This document shows positions 44,101 to 55,086 of a DNA stretch of 64,000 nt, piece after piece (the stretch's first letter is position 1; each line of letters starts with the position of its first letter). The DNA is taken from contig JAJKFL010000005.1 in assembly GCA_021186555.1 (NCBI GenBank), forward strand, positions 6,527,678 through 6,591,677. Direction: 5' to 3'. Below the pieces are notes generated by a model, which had not been told where the DNA came from, searched no databases, and was given only the letters and a program-made list of their open reading frames with translations. The translations under genes were made by a program, and so were the position numbers. The DNA is from Reticulitermes speratus (Eukaryota; Arthropoda; Insecta; Blattodea; Rhinotermitidae).

Positions 44101-44558
44101 TACTGATATATGTAGCAATACTATCAGACAGAACATGCTTACTGATATATGTAGCAATACTATCAGACAGAACGTGCTTACTGATATATGTAGCAATACT
44201 ATCAGACAGAACGTGCTTACTGATATATGTAGCAATACTATCAGACAGAACATGCTTACTGATATATGTAGCAATACTATCAGACAGAACATGCTTACTG
44301 ATATATGTAGCAATACTATCAGACAGAACATGCTTACTGATATATGTAGCAATACTATCAGACAGAACATGCTTACTGATATATGTAGCAATACTATCAG
44401 ACAGAACATGCTTACTGATATATGTAGCAATACTATCAGACAGAACATGCTTACTGATATATGTAGCAATACTATCAGACAGAACATGCTTACTGATATA
44501 TGTAGCAATACTATCAGACAGAACATGCTTACTGATATATGCAGCAATACTATCAGAT
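41124..44558. repeat. 39-bp satellite, ~88 copies, with a 37-unit higher-order repeat (TR6)
   Basis: Unit GACAGAACATGCTTACTGAT plus ATATGTAGCAATACTATCA. Variants AACATG, AACGTG, AGCTTG and TACGTAG recur in order. A rare TGCAGCA variant occurs at 41655, 43098 and 44541, exactly 1443 bp (37 units) apart, and an AGCTTG-plus-ATGTAG unit repeats at 41789 and 43232 with the same spacing. Because 39 bp is 13 codons and the unit lacks stops, frames of 1142, 1151 and 1173 codons stay open on both strands. They are repeat artefacts. Confidence 0.97.
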
Positions 44559-44947
44559 AGGAACAAAAAAGGAGGCTGAAAAGAAACTCATATATAAAAA
44601 TGTTAATACAGAAATTCAACGAATGTGGAACATGAAATATTTTGTTATACCAGTAATGACCATGGAGCCAAAGAAATAGTCACTAAAGGGCTAAAAGATT
44701 ATCTCAAAATACTACCAGGCAAGCACTTAATAGACCCTTTGAAAAAGAAAAGAGCTATTCTGTGAACATCACACACACAATAAGGAACGTGATATCTCGA
44801 ACTTCCAAGTCTGAGTGTTGGGGTGCACCATTGGTTGAAGCAGACAGATACCAGCAAACAGAACCTGAGATTGTAAGAAATGACGATGTCAATTATTATT
44901 ATTATGAATACGTACAGTATAATTTCTAGAGAAACCAGGTCTTTTGT
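44559..44947. other. Unannotated stretch
   Basis: No feature recognised between the satellite and the next SINE-B. Confidence 0.4.
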
Positions 44948-45135
44948 AAAGGTAAAGGTTGCCCCTGTCCCCGCCATGAAGGCGTAAAGAGGGAGTGTAT
45001 GTATAGCTTCACTTGTTCCTAACTTCGGCGCTAGATGGAGGTGAGTGGTCACCTTGTCGCTCCGGCCACTCTACCCCGCGAAAGAACCCCGATACCCATT
45101 GAACAGGAGGCTGAGCGGGCCCCAGAGCGGTCTTC
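44948..45135 (-). mobile_element. SINE-B copy, head missing
   Basis: Reverse strand: tail AAAGGTAAAGGTTGCCCCTG, then GCGCTAGATGGAGGTGAGTG and CATTGAACAGGAGGCTGAGC to CCCCAGAGCGGTC, where it stops. The tRNA-like head is absent (5' truncation). Confidence 0.9.
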
Positions 45136-45510
45136 CATTAATAGCTGGAATTGTTACTATAAACAGTAAATGAAGAAGGAAGCTTCAGTATCAACGACAG
45201 TCATTTGGGAGAGCGATACAAATGATATTGCGGAACGTTTGGTTACAAGTGCTGGGAGCTGCGACAGAAGAAATGCGGTAAGACGTTTCAGGCGAGATAT
45301 TTCATCTCAATGCCATTCATTACTTTGCGGAAGGGGGGGGGGGGGAGCGAGTGAGGAAGACGTCACAATCCTTGGATTTATAAGGCTCTCTCCAGATGAT
45401 TCGTTTTAACTCAGCACTACACTGTTGTCTGGCGTGTTGTACAGGCACACGTAACGGTTGTTTTTATTAGCACAGATATAGCGAGTGCGATTAATGACAG
45501 GTGTGAAATA
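45136..45510. other. Unannotated stretch
   Basis: A run of 12 G lies near 45335-45346. A 79-codon frame here is unrecognised. Confidence 0.4.
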
Positions 45511-45655
45511 ACAATTTGGGAAATGTCCGCATGGCGTAACAATTTGGGAAATGTCCGCATGGCGTAACAATTTGGGAAATGTCCGCATGGCGTAACAATT
45601 TGGTAATATGCGCATGGCGTAACAATTTCGGAAATGTCCGCATGGCGTAACAACT
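45511..45655. repeat. 28-bp tandem repeat, ~5 copies (TR7)
   Basis: AATTTGGGAAATGTCCGCAT plus GGCGTAAC repeats from 45513. One copy has a 2-bp change and deletion (TTTGGTAATATGCGCATGG). Reverse frames of 69-83 codons across it are repeat translations. A weak repeat A-like fragment (GACATGACGAAGCTAA) lies at about 45805-45890. Confidence 0.93.
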
Positions 45656-45933
45656 CTGCCACGAACACTTTTACTGCATAAACACTAACAATTCATAAGT
45701 GCGCGCAGAAATGCAAGCAGAATTTCACAAAGACAAGTGTCCGTTACTGTTGACAGATTTAAACTAGTGTCTGTGGCCAAACTTTTGTAAACGCCATAAT
45801 ATTACATTTCACTAAAATCCGGCCAGCCGCTCAGGACGCACATACAAAAAGATGGACATGACGAAGCTAAAATTGACATACTTTCGCACGCTTTCCTTCC
45901 AAATGCGTCAAAAACCAATCACTAAGCCAACTA

Positions 45934-46115
45934 CAGTCGAACCCGGTTATAACGACATCGGTTTATGGGACACCTCGTCTATAGCGGATATTCTGTGGTA
46001 CCAATTAATTCCTCATTGTTACCCACACCATTACATTCCTCGGTTATAACAACACTCGTTTATAACGACATAAAATATCCAGTCCCTTTCATGACGTTAT
46101 AACCGAGTTCGACTG
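45934..46115 (+). mobile_element. pogo/Tigger-like MITE (P1), best copy
   Basis: CAGTCGAACCCGGTTATAAC...TTATAACCGAGTTCGACTG, 182 bp, TA on both sides. Non-autonomous. Its right end was used as the target of the following SINE-C. Confidence 0.93.
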
Positions 46116-46116
46116 T

Positions 46117-46321
46117 AAAGGTAAAGCAATCCCATTACAGGCCTTGGCAGGCCCTTAGGGCTCCAGGAGGTCGAGGCTCCCAGGTTTTTAGACAATCGGC
46201 ACATGAAGGTGGTAAGGTTGTCAGCCCTACGCACCGGCCGCCTTTAGCCCCCCCCCAGGAAATATTCCTGGTACTCATTTCTGTTAGAGGCTGAGTCGAC
46301 CTCAGGGCCATAGTGCGACCG
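46117..46321 (-). mobile_element. SINE-C inserted at the end of a pogo MITE, 5'-truncated
   Basis: Tail AAAGGTAAAGCAATCCCATT at the left, ending at CATAGTGCGACCG: the tRNA-like head is missing. A perfect 12-bp TSD GAGTTCGACTGT lies at 46105-46116 and 46322-46333. The duplicated bases are mostly the MITE's own terminus. Confidence 0.95.
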
Positions 46322-46333
46322 GAGTTCGACTGT

Positions 46334-47939
46334 GTTTTAGGAAACATATTTTGGATGAATGTACGAAATGCTTTAGACACCAATAATCCCGCAAAAACAC
46401 GCTGGATAAAAACATTTTTACAAAACATAAATGTATCCCAATCAGAAAAAGCTGTTCTAGAAAAAAAAGGTTTTTTTTTACAATGAATAACGCCTTGTTT
46501 ACTAATTTCTTCTAAGATTGCTTTATACTGTACACAACGATTTTAAGCATTACATGACTTTATAAATCCCAAGAATTCAAAATGTGTCGTGTGTGCATTA
46601 TCCACAAAACTGCTGCTTAAGTGAGCGCTAAATAGCGATATCTCTAATTCCTTCGTACTTTTTCCTAATCAAAAATGTACAAATTTGCTTTCCTAGCACA
46701 CATCAAATAGTTACCAATTGTTGAGCGCATATTTAAATTTCCGTATCTGAATTCTGTTTCAACGTCTAACGTAAATGAACTGTTTTAACCCTGACTTGTA
46801 CATGGATTTATTTACCGTGTATAAATCAACATACTGTTCTTTACTGCTTTGTATTTCTCGATCCATTAGGTCTATACAGACCACTGCTCATAAAAGGTCG
46901 TACTGTTCTTAATTGCTTTCGTGCTCCTGGCTCTATTATACGGACTACTCTCATATTCCATTAATAATACTAAACATGACTCCATAAATTCGTATATCAC
47001 TCACGGCGGTCGAAAAAACGATTGATCGTAACAAGCATAAACGAGTTAAGACGCGTATCGGAGATTAAGTGGGGGGGGGGGAAGATATATTAAGAGCGAT
47101 GTGGCCACAATTTAATTTGTATTTCAGGAAGCACGATATTTAATACAATGGGCAAAATAGGTCCACTGCATGAAGGCACTGCATACTTACGAATAAAAGA
47201 AATGTGCGTTACACTGGGCTTCACGTGTCTGCTACAGACATCGAATTAAATTGGACTGTGTGATTAAACAGATGCAATGTAGTGTAGAGGCGGCGATAGG
47301 ACTGGCGGTGTATGAGTCACGCAGCTGCCGTTAAACACGCCACGAAGTATCGGCAATTTCTAAACAAAAACTTGTAACCGTATGTAATAATATGTTCACC
47401 AGGTGTCACGTATCTCTGGAAGTTGAAGGAGGTCATTTCCAACAGCAATTCTAACGGGCTGTAAGTTATGTTACATATATTACATGAGGAAACGTAAGGC
47501 CGTTAAGCTTGACGTGTGTATGGATTCGGTATTCAGTTGAACTCCCTGTACAAAACAAACTTACAGGCAGTACCAACAGATACATATTAAATTGTTAAGT
47601 GATCAGAAAATGTTTATCATTCATGAAGCTAGCATTAGTCTGCAGTGTATTTCAGAAATCATACGTTACACGAAACTGAAATTTGGGGTACATGAAATCT
47701 TGGGGACAGTCTAAACGTGCATCCGTAAGCCAGTAAGGGAACTTAAACGTTCTGGTACTGTTTCCTTTACACAGTTCCGGTACAGCCTACGTTTCTTTAA
47801 CCCTTTATAAGACAGTATTAACTTCGGGTCATGCCGATTTCTATATCAAGGCATCGGACCCATTATGGACTCACGGCCAAACATTTTCACTTAACCTAAG
47901 ACTCCTGATAACATCCCTTTGTAAAGTGTTCGGCTTTTA
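46334..47939. other. 1.6-kb unannotated stretch
   Basis: The longest region with no recognised repeat and no sizeable frame. Homopolymer runs occur at about 46463-46480 and 47070-47081. Nothing else seen. Confidence 0.45.
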
Positions 47940-48466
47940 AAAGTTTTGCAATTGCGAAAAGCGAATATTGGCTTCGTCTGTGTGTCTGTCTGTCCGCATG
48001 GAACTACTCGATTCACACTGGAGGCATTGTCATTAAATTTTATATATCAGGAATTTTCGAAAATATGTTGCGAAAATTCAAGTTTTATTAAAATCTGACA
48101 AGAATAACGGGTACTTTAGACAAAGATCTAAGTAAATTTATGTTAAAATCTCGTTTCATTCTTCTTAGAACGAAAAATGTTTCAGACAAAAGTTGGTAGG
48201 GAGAATCCAAACACACATTTCATGTTCAATAATTTTTTTTTTCGAAAATCGTGCCGTTTATGAGATAATGTGGAAAAATGTGGTAGAGCCGGACAGACCA
48301 CAGATGACAATATAATACGTCGCTGAAAAGATGCGATTAGCATGCCGGATAACTAAGGCAAGAATACAGACACACACTCAGAATATTCAATACTTATTGC
48401 TTTTCCACGACAATGGTTACGCGAACGCGTCACAGTGTTACGTTAAACGTACATTGCCTGTCTTGT
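47940..48466 (+). mobile_element. Repeat A copy
   Basis: From AAAAGTTTTGCAATTGCGAA through TCCGCATGGAACTACTCG, GAGATAATGTGGAAAAATGT and GCGATTAGCATGCCGGATAA to ACGTACATTGCCTGTCTTGT. The right inverted motif is mutated (GCGAACGCGTCAC), as is the left. Confidence 0.78.
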
Positions 48467-49330
48467 CCTATTTACAATGTATAGGCCTACATTCCTGAAA
48501 AATGCGAGAGTTTGCACTACTTAGCGTGAGGCAACAGACACATCTTCAGGCGCAAATTCACGACAGCGTACCGCTACGTTACTCTTTTCACTCAGCAGCA
48601 GTAAACTGTCACGAGGAATGCTTATTGATACATATGTCTCAGTCTGCCGTGCTTTATGAGTGGTGCTTCCAAACACCAGCTGAATGTACTTGACCAACAT
48701 CACAGGTTCGTGTTAACTTCTGCCTGCTTTTCGTCTATGATGTCTGCGAATTTGCCCAGTGTCGATATTTTGAATGACTGTAGGAGGCCTCGTGCTCCAA
48801 TTACCCTCGGGGCCTTTCGTTATGCCCGCACAACTCTGTTCTGTAATATCCGTACCTTCTGGACGGAGATTAGAGTCACTTCCGGCCACACCGGACAGGC
48901 ACAAGTCATGACCGACCGGTTACGAGCCTTGCAGGAGGACAGTATAACACTGCAGTCAACTGCTCACTCAGAAGACGGGATACAGCCGAAAGTACTTCTC
49001 TGAAGCGATTGTCCTGTAACATTTTCATACGGGTCTTGAACGTAGTCTCCCGTCTAGAGTTACGCCAGGACAACATTTTCGACATACGTGATTCTCTGTC
49101 CATGAAATATAAGACTAAATTTTTGCGATTTTCCATCTCTTATAGAACGGTAATGTCTTGTTTTGTCCTAGTTAATCATGTTTTTCCCTTCCGCGAATCA
49201 ATTTTTAACGTTTGTCAATGCCAGCTACAGCACCTCCCTATCCATATTCATAGTACTGCAGCTCGTACCTCACAGAGAACACAGTCCGTCTCCATAAATA
49301 CCACTAGGTAAATTCTGTACAAGGAAATAA
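48467..49330. other. Unannotated stretch with unrecognised frames
   Basis: A forward frame at 48656-49003 (115 codons) and reverse frames at 48521-49136 overlap. None matches a family I know. A decayed retroelement is possible, but I have no positive evidence. Confidence 0.35.
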
Positions 49331-49431
49331 TCCTACCGAGTGTGGTGCGTCTAAAGTGTGATCGTGAAGCCTGGAAAAAATGAGGCGGCCTACGCCCCCA
49401 AGGGGCTGTCGAGCCATTGAAAGAAAAAAAA
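49331..49431 (+). mobile_element. SINE-A 3' fragment
   Basis: TCCTACCGAGTGTGGTGCGT to GGGGCTGTCGAGCCATTG plus A-rich tail. The 5' two-thirds, including the tRNA head, are absent. Confidence 0.9.
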
Positions 49432-49717
49432 ACGGTAGTGTCCGTATAATTAAAGGGCACCGTTCGTCCGGCATGCGACCGTTTATGCGCTGACATCGTA
49501 TGTTACGATCCTGTTCACGGCATAAGTGCTAGCAGGCGACTCTGTTCCACATTTTCTGACTGTGCCGGCCTTGTCACTACACCAAGCAATGATGCCTATC
49601 GCTTGTCTAAATAACTTACAGAATAGCCTTTAAAACAGACGAGCAGAATCTCAAACCAAGCTGCAGCGGCATTCACACATAAGCTACAATTTAATGTTCA
49701 GATACGTAAATAAAATA

Positions 49718-49899
49718 CAGTCGACATCGGTTATAACGTCCTTGAAGGGACCGAATATTTTGTGTCGTTATAAGCGAGTGTTGTTATAACCGAGTATAAT
49801 GTTATGGTTAACAGTGAGGAATTAACTCGTATCACAGAATATATGACGTTATAGACGAGGTGTCGCATAAATTGATGTCGTTATAACCGGGTTCGACTG
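49718..49899 (-). mobile_element. pogo/Tigger-like MITE (P1)
   Basis: CAGTCGACATCGGTTATAAC to GTCGTTATAACCGGGTTCGACTG, TA on both sides, reverse orientation. A SINE-C starts within about 6 bp of its right end. Confidence 0.92.
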
Positions 49900-49904
49900 T
49901 ATCT

Positions 49905-50465
49905 GGGACACGCGGTGGTGCAGTTGGTTGAGGCACTGCGCTACAAGCCGGAAGGTCGAGGGTTCGATTTCCGATGGGGTCATTGAGATTTTTCATTGAC
50001 TTAATATTTCTGTCCGCACTAAGACCATGGGGTCGACTCAGCCTCTAAGAGAAATAAGTACCGTCAATATCTCATCATCATCAGTCAGGCGCTACAATCT
50101 AATGTGGACCATGACCTCCCGCACGCACAGTCCTCCTCCAGTCCTGTCGATCTTGGGTCTTCCTCCTCCTGAGGTCCTTCTCCACGTCTGTTATCAAGCG
50201 TCTTCTTGGTCGCCCTCGTTTCTTCCTGCCATAGATTTCTTCAGTCAGGATCTTTTCAAGACATACGATGATCCTCCATATGTTGCACATGACCCAGCCA
50301 GCCGATCATCCTTGATCTGACAAATCTGGCAATGTCAGCATGGCCCACAAAAGACATCTCCTGGGGGTAAACGTGGCCACCTTCATATACCGATTGTTTA
50401 GAAATCCCGGGAGTCTCAACCTCCTGCAGCCCTAAGGGCCTGTACAGGAATAGCTTTTTAAATGG
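49905..50465 (+). mobile_element. SINE-C copy, interrupted by a LINE fragment
   Basis: Head ACACGCGGTGGTGCAGTTGG and B box GGGTTCGATTTCCG to AAATAAGTACCGTCAATATCTC, then after the insertion ATCTCCTGGGGGTAAACGTG to CCCTAAGGGCCTGTACAGGA. The two parts join exactly into a SINE-C. Confidence 0.93.
50074..50355 (-). pseudogene. LINE 3'-end fragment inserted in SINE-C
   Basis: Reverse strand: short C-terminal peptide KKRGRPRRRLITDVEKDLR and DRQDWRRTVRAGGHGPH, then a 3' UTR ending in a (TGATGA)-type tail. Short direct repeats ATCTC lie at 50069-50073 and 50356-50360. The GRPRRR and microsatellite tail features resemble RTE-type LINEs; subfamily not established. 5'-truncated. Confidence 0.82.
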
Positions 50466-50480
50466 GTAAATAAATATAAG

Positions 50481-50860
50481 TCAACCTCGGTGGACTAGTG
50501 GTTAGTGTGCTCGCCACTGGACACAAGGTTCGCGGGTTCGATCCCGACCGAGGTCGATGGATTTTTAAGGGTGCTAAAAATCCGGAGCCTTCCTTCGGAG
50601 GGGAAGTAAAGCCGTCGGTCCCATGTCGTAGATTTACGGCATGTAAAAGAACCTTACGGGCATGAAAAATAAGCTAAATTCAAAGCCTCCATTTCTCACC
50701 CAAGTCTCCTGACTGCCTGCCAGATAGCTCTGGCGGGCACATCAGGCCAGTCACCAACTGCCACGAATGCGCATGACTTAGTAACCTCGGAAAGAGGAGG
50801 CAAGAGGAGGCCCGAGCCCATATAGGGCTGTTGAGCCATGGTTATTATATTTATTATTAT
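50481..50860 (+). mobile_element. SINE-E copy, full-length with 14-bp TSD
   Basis: tRNA-like head (GGTGGACTAGTGGTTAGTGT A box; CGGGTTCGATCCCGACC B box), body CTTCGGAGGGGAAGTAAAGC, TAGCTCTGGCGGGCACATC, 3' end CATATAGGGCTGTTGAGCCA plus a TTATTATT tail. A perfect TSD TAAATAAATATAAG lies at 50467-50480 and 50861-50874. Confidence 0.96.
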
Positions 50861-51044
50861 TAAATAAATATAAGAAACGCTGTCCTTTATCTTACAAACT
50901 GAACTAAATTTGGATACAGAAAACCACCTATTCCACTATCTGAGATGTTTAATCTGCACGGAAGACCAACAACTAAATCCTGCCTCGCTACGTACGACCA
51001 GTTTAAAAATTCAAGGGACATATTCCAAGAGATTATGAAGATGA

Positions 51045-51330
51045 AAGTAAAGTTGTCCCTGTCTAACGCCATGAAGGAACACAGGGAACGCAGGGGTACA
51101 GCTCTATTCAGTCCTACCCTCGGCACCAAACGGAGGTGCGTGGTTAACTTCACGCCCCGACCGCTTTACCCCCGAAAAAACAGGTACCCATGGAATAAGA
51201 GGCTAAGTGGGTCTCAGCGGCGGTCTCCACGATTTGGAAAAGAGAAAAATCTCTGGCCCTTACCGGAATCCGAAACCACGATCTATCAGGCCGTAGCCTT
51301 GTCATTACACCGACTATGCTATCCAAGATA
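51045..51330 (-). mobile_element. SINE-B copy
   Basis: Reverse strand: AAGTTGTCCCTGTCTAACGC, CTCGGCACCAAACGGAGGTG, GGAATAAGAGGCTAAGTGGG, then a degraded head to CGACTATGCTATCC. A 133-codon frame across it is spurious. Confidence 0.87.
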
Positions 51331-52828
51331 TGAATGTAACAATTAAATGAAACTTATCAGCTTCTGCGTGCAGCGAAGAGCGGACTGGGCCCCGTGGCAG
51401 GTTATGTCTCCAGAGAACATCGCTCCATCTCTCACAAAAAGCTTTCATCTGCGTCACAAAATGCCTTCTTTATCGAAACACCACTTTGTTCGGCATTGTT
51501 TGGTGCAAAATTACAGTAAAGTTCCTGAGTTAGCAGATCTACTACTTAAAGGCATTCCTTCTGTTAAGTTTATTTAATTGTCACTATCACTCTGCTCACT
51601 TATTACGAATAATTACAGTTAGGTACATGCTGGTGCCTCACAGCCACAATCAGACCATTTTAGTACAGAGGCATAAATACTGAGCGTTATAAACTTATAA
51701 AACAACATTTGATTTATGTGTTGGATCCATCCGAATTTTACATTTAACATTACAATGCATAAAAAATTATAAAAATTTTGTTATGAAGGTTTTAAACATG
51801 ACAGTCCTTTAAAATTAAAGCGTGCTGGCTTGGCGTGGTTGCGGTGTGTGCTGCTGAATTCTGATATTACTGCATCTCGTTTTCGTTTTTACAAACATGT
51901 CGGCGCGTTGCTGGAGTTTTGTGGTTTAGTATCAGTGCATCTGTGGTGATGCGCCTAACGATGGTTTCGCTACGTTCTGACTTAGACCCACATATGTGGT
52001 TACCGCAGCAAAAACAAAACACAAACATGAACAATGTCGGTCTCTTCAACAGACAAGACAAAGTAAAGTAGCCAACGGCTACAAATTTAGGTCGAAACGT
52101 AACGAAAGCAACACATACCACAGCATCACAGATGTTGAACTACGTAACTCAATTAACGCACTAACATATAAAAACCAGAAAAAGAACACCAAGCATTCCC
52201 GTGACGCAATAATCAGTGCAACAGAAAAGGTATAAACGTTCAGTCTCTGGCCAGATTCGAACCAGGTGCCTGCTGCACGTAAGACAGATGAGTTGCTGCT
52301 CTACTAAATCCCTCAATATTTGAAGCATCCACTGGCTTGGTATAATCACCATTACGAGTTTGTCAGCATTCTACAATAATCATGAAGGTAACCAATCTAC
52401 TTTCTCCCTTTGAACAAAGTCACTCGTGAGGCGGAAATCAATTATAGCATAATTTATCTAAAAATAAACAAAAGAGGGCTCAGAAATTATGTTCTTTCTG
52501 CACAAAGCTAATCCTCTGATATAAGAGACAAGTAAGGAAGGCCGTGCATGCCCAAGGCACACGGCTGTCTGCGAGCAACAAATTGGTCTACCGCAGAAAT
52601 CCACGCACACTTAACCAGATTCAGTCGGGGTGATTTAAGTAGCTGTGGCAATGGACAGTCTTGGAGCCACAGGCGGACTGCAAATCCCTTCATAACCAAA
52701 ATGGGACACCGTAATCTTTGGTAGGTAGACAGGTAGGTACCAAGGTGCTGTCTCTAGCTTCAGATAGATTCACACTTAATACCACTGCATTGTCATCCTC
52801 TGCCGATTAGAACTGCATCCACATTATC
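51331..52828. other. Unannotated stretch with one tRNA-like remnant
   Basis: The reverse strand at 52238-52320 reads TTTAGTAGAGCAGCAACTC followed by CACCTGGTTCGAATCTGG, a tRNA-like A-box/B-box pair without a foldable acceptor stem; probably an old SINE head. Frames of about 60-84 codons elsewhere are unrecognised. Confidence 0.4.
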
Positions 52829-53460
52829 ATCCCACAAACAAGCGTCACATCCACACTCTCATCCCATAAGCAAGCGTCACACACACTACCATCCCACAAA
52901 CAAACGTCACACATCCACATTATCATCCCACAAACAAGCGTCACACATCCACATTATCATCCCACAAACAAGCGTCACACATCCACATTCTCTTCCCACA
53001 AACAAGCGTCACATATCCACAATCTCATCCCACAAACAAGCGTCACACATCCACATTCTCATCTCACAAACAAGTGTCACACATCCACATTCTCATCCCA
53101 CAAACAAGCGTCACACATCCACATTCTCGTTCCACAAACAAGCGTCACATCCACATTATCAACCCACAAACAAGCGTCACACATCCAAATTATCATCCCA
53201 CAAACAAGCGTCACACATCCACATTCTCGTTCCACAAACAAGCGTCACACATCTACATTATCAACACACAAACAAGCGTCATACATCCAAATTATCATAC
53301 CACAAACAAGCGTCACGCATCCCCATTATCATCTCACAAACAAGCGTCACGCATCCACATTATCATTCCACAAACAAGCGTCACACATCCACATTATCAT
53401 TCCACAAACAAGCGTCACACATCCACAATCTCATCCCACAAACAAGCGTCACACATCCCA
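52829..53460. repeat. 34-bp minisatellite, ~18 copies, degenerate (TR8)
   Basis: CACAAACAAGCGTCACACAT plus CCACATTATCATCC. Some units are 32 bp (CACATCC instead of CACACATCC). The forward 139-codon frame across it is repeat translation. Confidence 0.95.
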
Positions 53461-54087
53461 CTAATTTCATTCTCTTTAATTCGGTCGCCCTAATATTTGG
53501 TGCAAAGAAGAAACTGTTGACATTTTCATGAAGAAATATTATACACCCTCCAGTCACTCTCCCCCACACTTCCCAAGATCCACAGTGCACTTCCGAACAA
53601 AACAAGAATGTAAAACACAATCCGGTTATTTAAAGACATGCCAAGAAATACATTAGCGCAATTGGCACCGTCGGTCTACAACTGTAGTTGCCTTCGTTTT
53701 GCGCGATTAAAACAAACACACACAACCGACATCGTGAGCTCGTAACACTTTCTTTCTATTTCAGGAAGGGAAGCGATGGATGTATGGGGTCTCTTACAAA
53801 ACAATGAAACTTCATATCTCTTTATTTCAAACACATTTCGGATCTGTACATATGTAACGAAACACAAAGGAAAAATAATTCACAAGTCTATGCAAATATC
53901 ACTGTTGACCGCTGATTGTGTCTGCAGGAAAGGTATGTCATGGCCAATAGGGAAAAGAAATTAAAAAAATTAAAGCACTTGGAACTTCATATACTACAAA
54001 TCGAAACACAGCCTTCCATTCTTATTACGATAAAAACCTAAGTATTTCCGAAAGACGCAACTGTTCAAGCAACACAAATATACATTT
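53461..54087. other. Unannotated stretch
   Basis: No feature recognised. Confidence 0.4.
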
Positions 54088-54232
54088 AGCATTATTATAA
54101 CCAACAAATGCACTTTCTGTATTTCTGTTACACTTTTACCCTACACATGTTTCGGCTGTGGTCCAGCCATCATATGTAGGGTAAAAGTGTAACAGAAAGA
54201 CAAAAAGTACATTTGTTGGTTGTAATAATGCT
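54088..54232. repeat. Palindromic element with hammerhead-like centre (reverse strand)
   Basis: Arms of about 65-70 bp: AGCATTATTATAACCAACAA at the left and TTGTTGGTTGTAATAATGCT at the right. On the reverse strand the centre (54139-54181) reads CCCTACATATGATGGCTG...CAGCCGAAACATGTGTAGGG: GAAA, stem II and stem III are intact, but the CTGATGA half has become ATATGATGA-like. It is probably an inactive relative of 15400-15442. Confidence 0.7.
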
Positions 54233-54469
54233 AATAGAATCAAAATGCACGGTGAATATAACGTGAAGATCACAAATATACACGTCTGTTGCATCAAATT
54301 CAACTCACCACAAAAACGAATCTAATCGCATTATCTGAACTGTACCGTTACCCGGTAAAAGCTGTAATGCACAGGCATAAGCGCGACTTAATCACATTTT
54401 TAGTGATCAGTATACAACACACTTATTTTCGTTAATTACTTTATGCCACTTTTTACCAACCACCCTTCA

Positions 54470-54650
54470 CGTTTCAGGCGCTTTATCCCCGAGAGGAAAT
54501 AACCCCCGGTACCCACTAAATAAAAGGCTGTGTGGGCCCCAGAGCCGTTCTGAACGTTTTACAAAAGATAAATACCGCTTATAGGTGAGTGGAGCTTTAC
54601 TTCTATTCCCCCCCCCCCCATGTCTTTATGGCATACAAACGGACAACTTT
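54470..54650. mobile_element. SINE-B fragments in opposite orientation
   Basis: About 54470-54585 is the middle of a reverse SINE-B (GCGCTTTATCCCCGAGAGG, GTACCCACTAAATAAAAGGC). About 54586-54650 is the tail of a forward one (GAGTGGAGCTTTACTTCTAT, CATGTCTTTATGGCATAC). Both are diverged and lack heads. Confidence 0.7.
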
Positions 54651-54691
54651 TTGTCTACTTTTACCAGCCAACCTACTGCGTGGAGAACATA

Positions 54692-55074
54692 GTTTAGTTT
54701 TCCTCCTGTCGCTCCTTGCGGAGCATAGGGCCTCCTTTCAGAGGTTTCTTGGTCTGGAGGTGTGCATTCTGTAGTGAGTGACCAGTCCACTGACTGCACA
54801 AGTTCTACTCATCCTGATATGACTGCCAGAGCCATCTAGCAAGCAATCAGGAGACTTGGGTGAGAAATGGCCGCTGAATTTTGCTTACGAAACATCTCTA
54901 TTCATGTCCGTAAGGTTCTTTTACATGCCGTAAATCTACGACATGGGACCGACGGCTTTACTTCCCCTCCGAAGGAAGTTGTGCTACGGATTTTTATCAC
55001 CTCGACCGGGATTGAACCCGCGAACCTTGGGTCCAGTGACGAGCACGCTAACAACTAGTCCACCGAGGACGACT
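54692..55074 (-). mobile_element. SINE-E copy with 12-bp TSD
   Basis: Reverse strand, B-box complement GACCGGGATTGAACCCGCGA, head end ACTAGTCCACCGAGG, body CTTTACTTCCCCTCCGAAGG. A perfect 12-bp TSD GTGGAGAACATA lies at 54680-54691 and 55075-55086. The 3' part differs from the copy at 50481-50860. Confidence 0.92.
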
Positions 55075-55086
55075 GTGGAGAACATA

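Noticed and set aside
41098..44619. Open frames of 1142-1173 codons as giant repeat proteins
   Set aside because: They exist only because the 39-bp unit has a length divisible by 3 and lacks stops in several frames on both strands. Three mutually exclusive proteins are equally open, and no promoter or flanking exon is seen.
48656..49003. 115-codon gene or retroelement piece
   Set aside because: Overlapping frames on both strands and no recognisable motif.
52238..52320. Stand-alone tRNA gene on the reverse strand
   Set aside because: The B box is good, but I could not pair an acceptor stem. A decayed SINE head is more likely.
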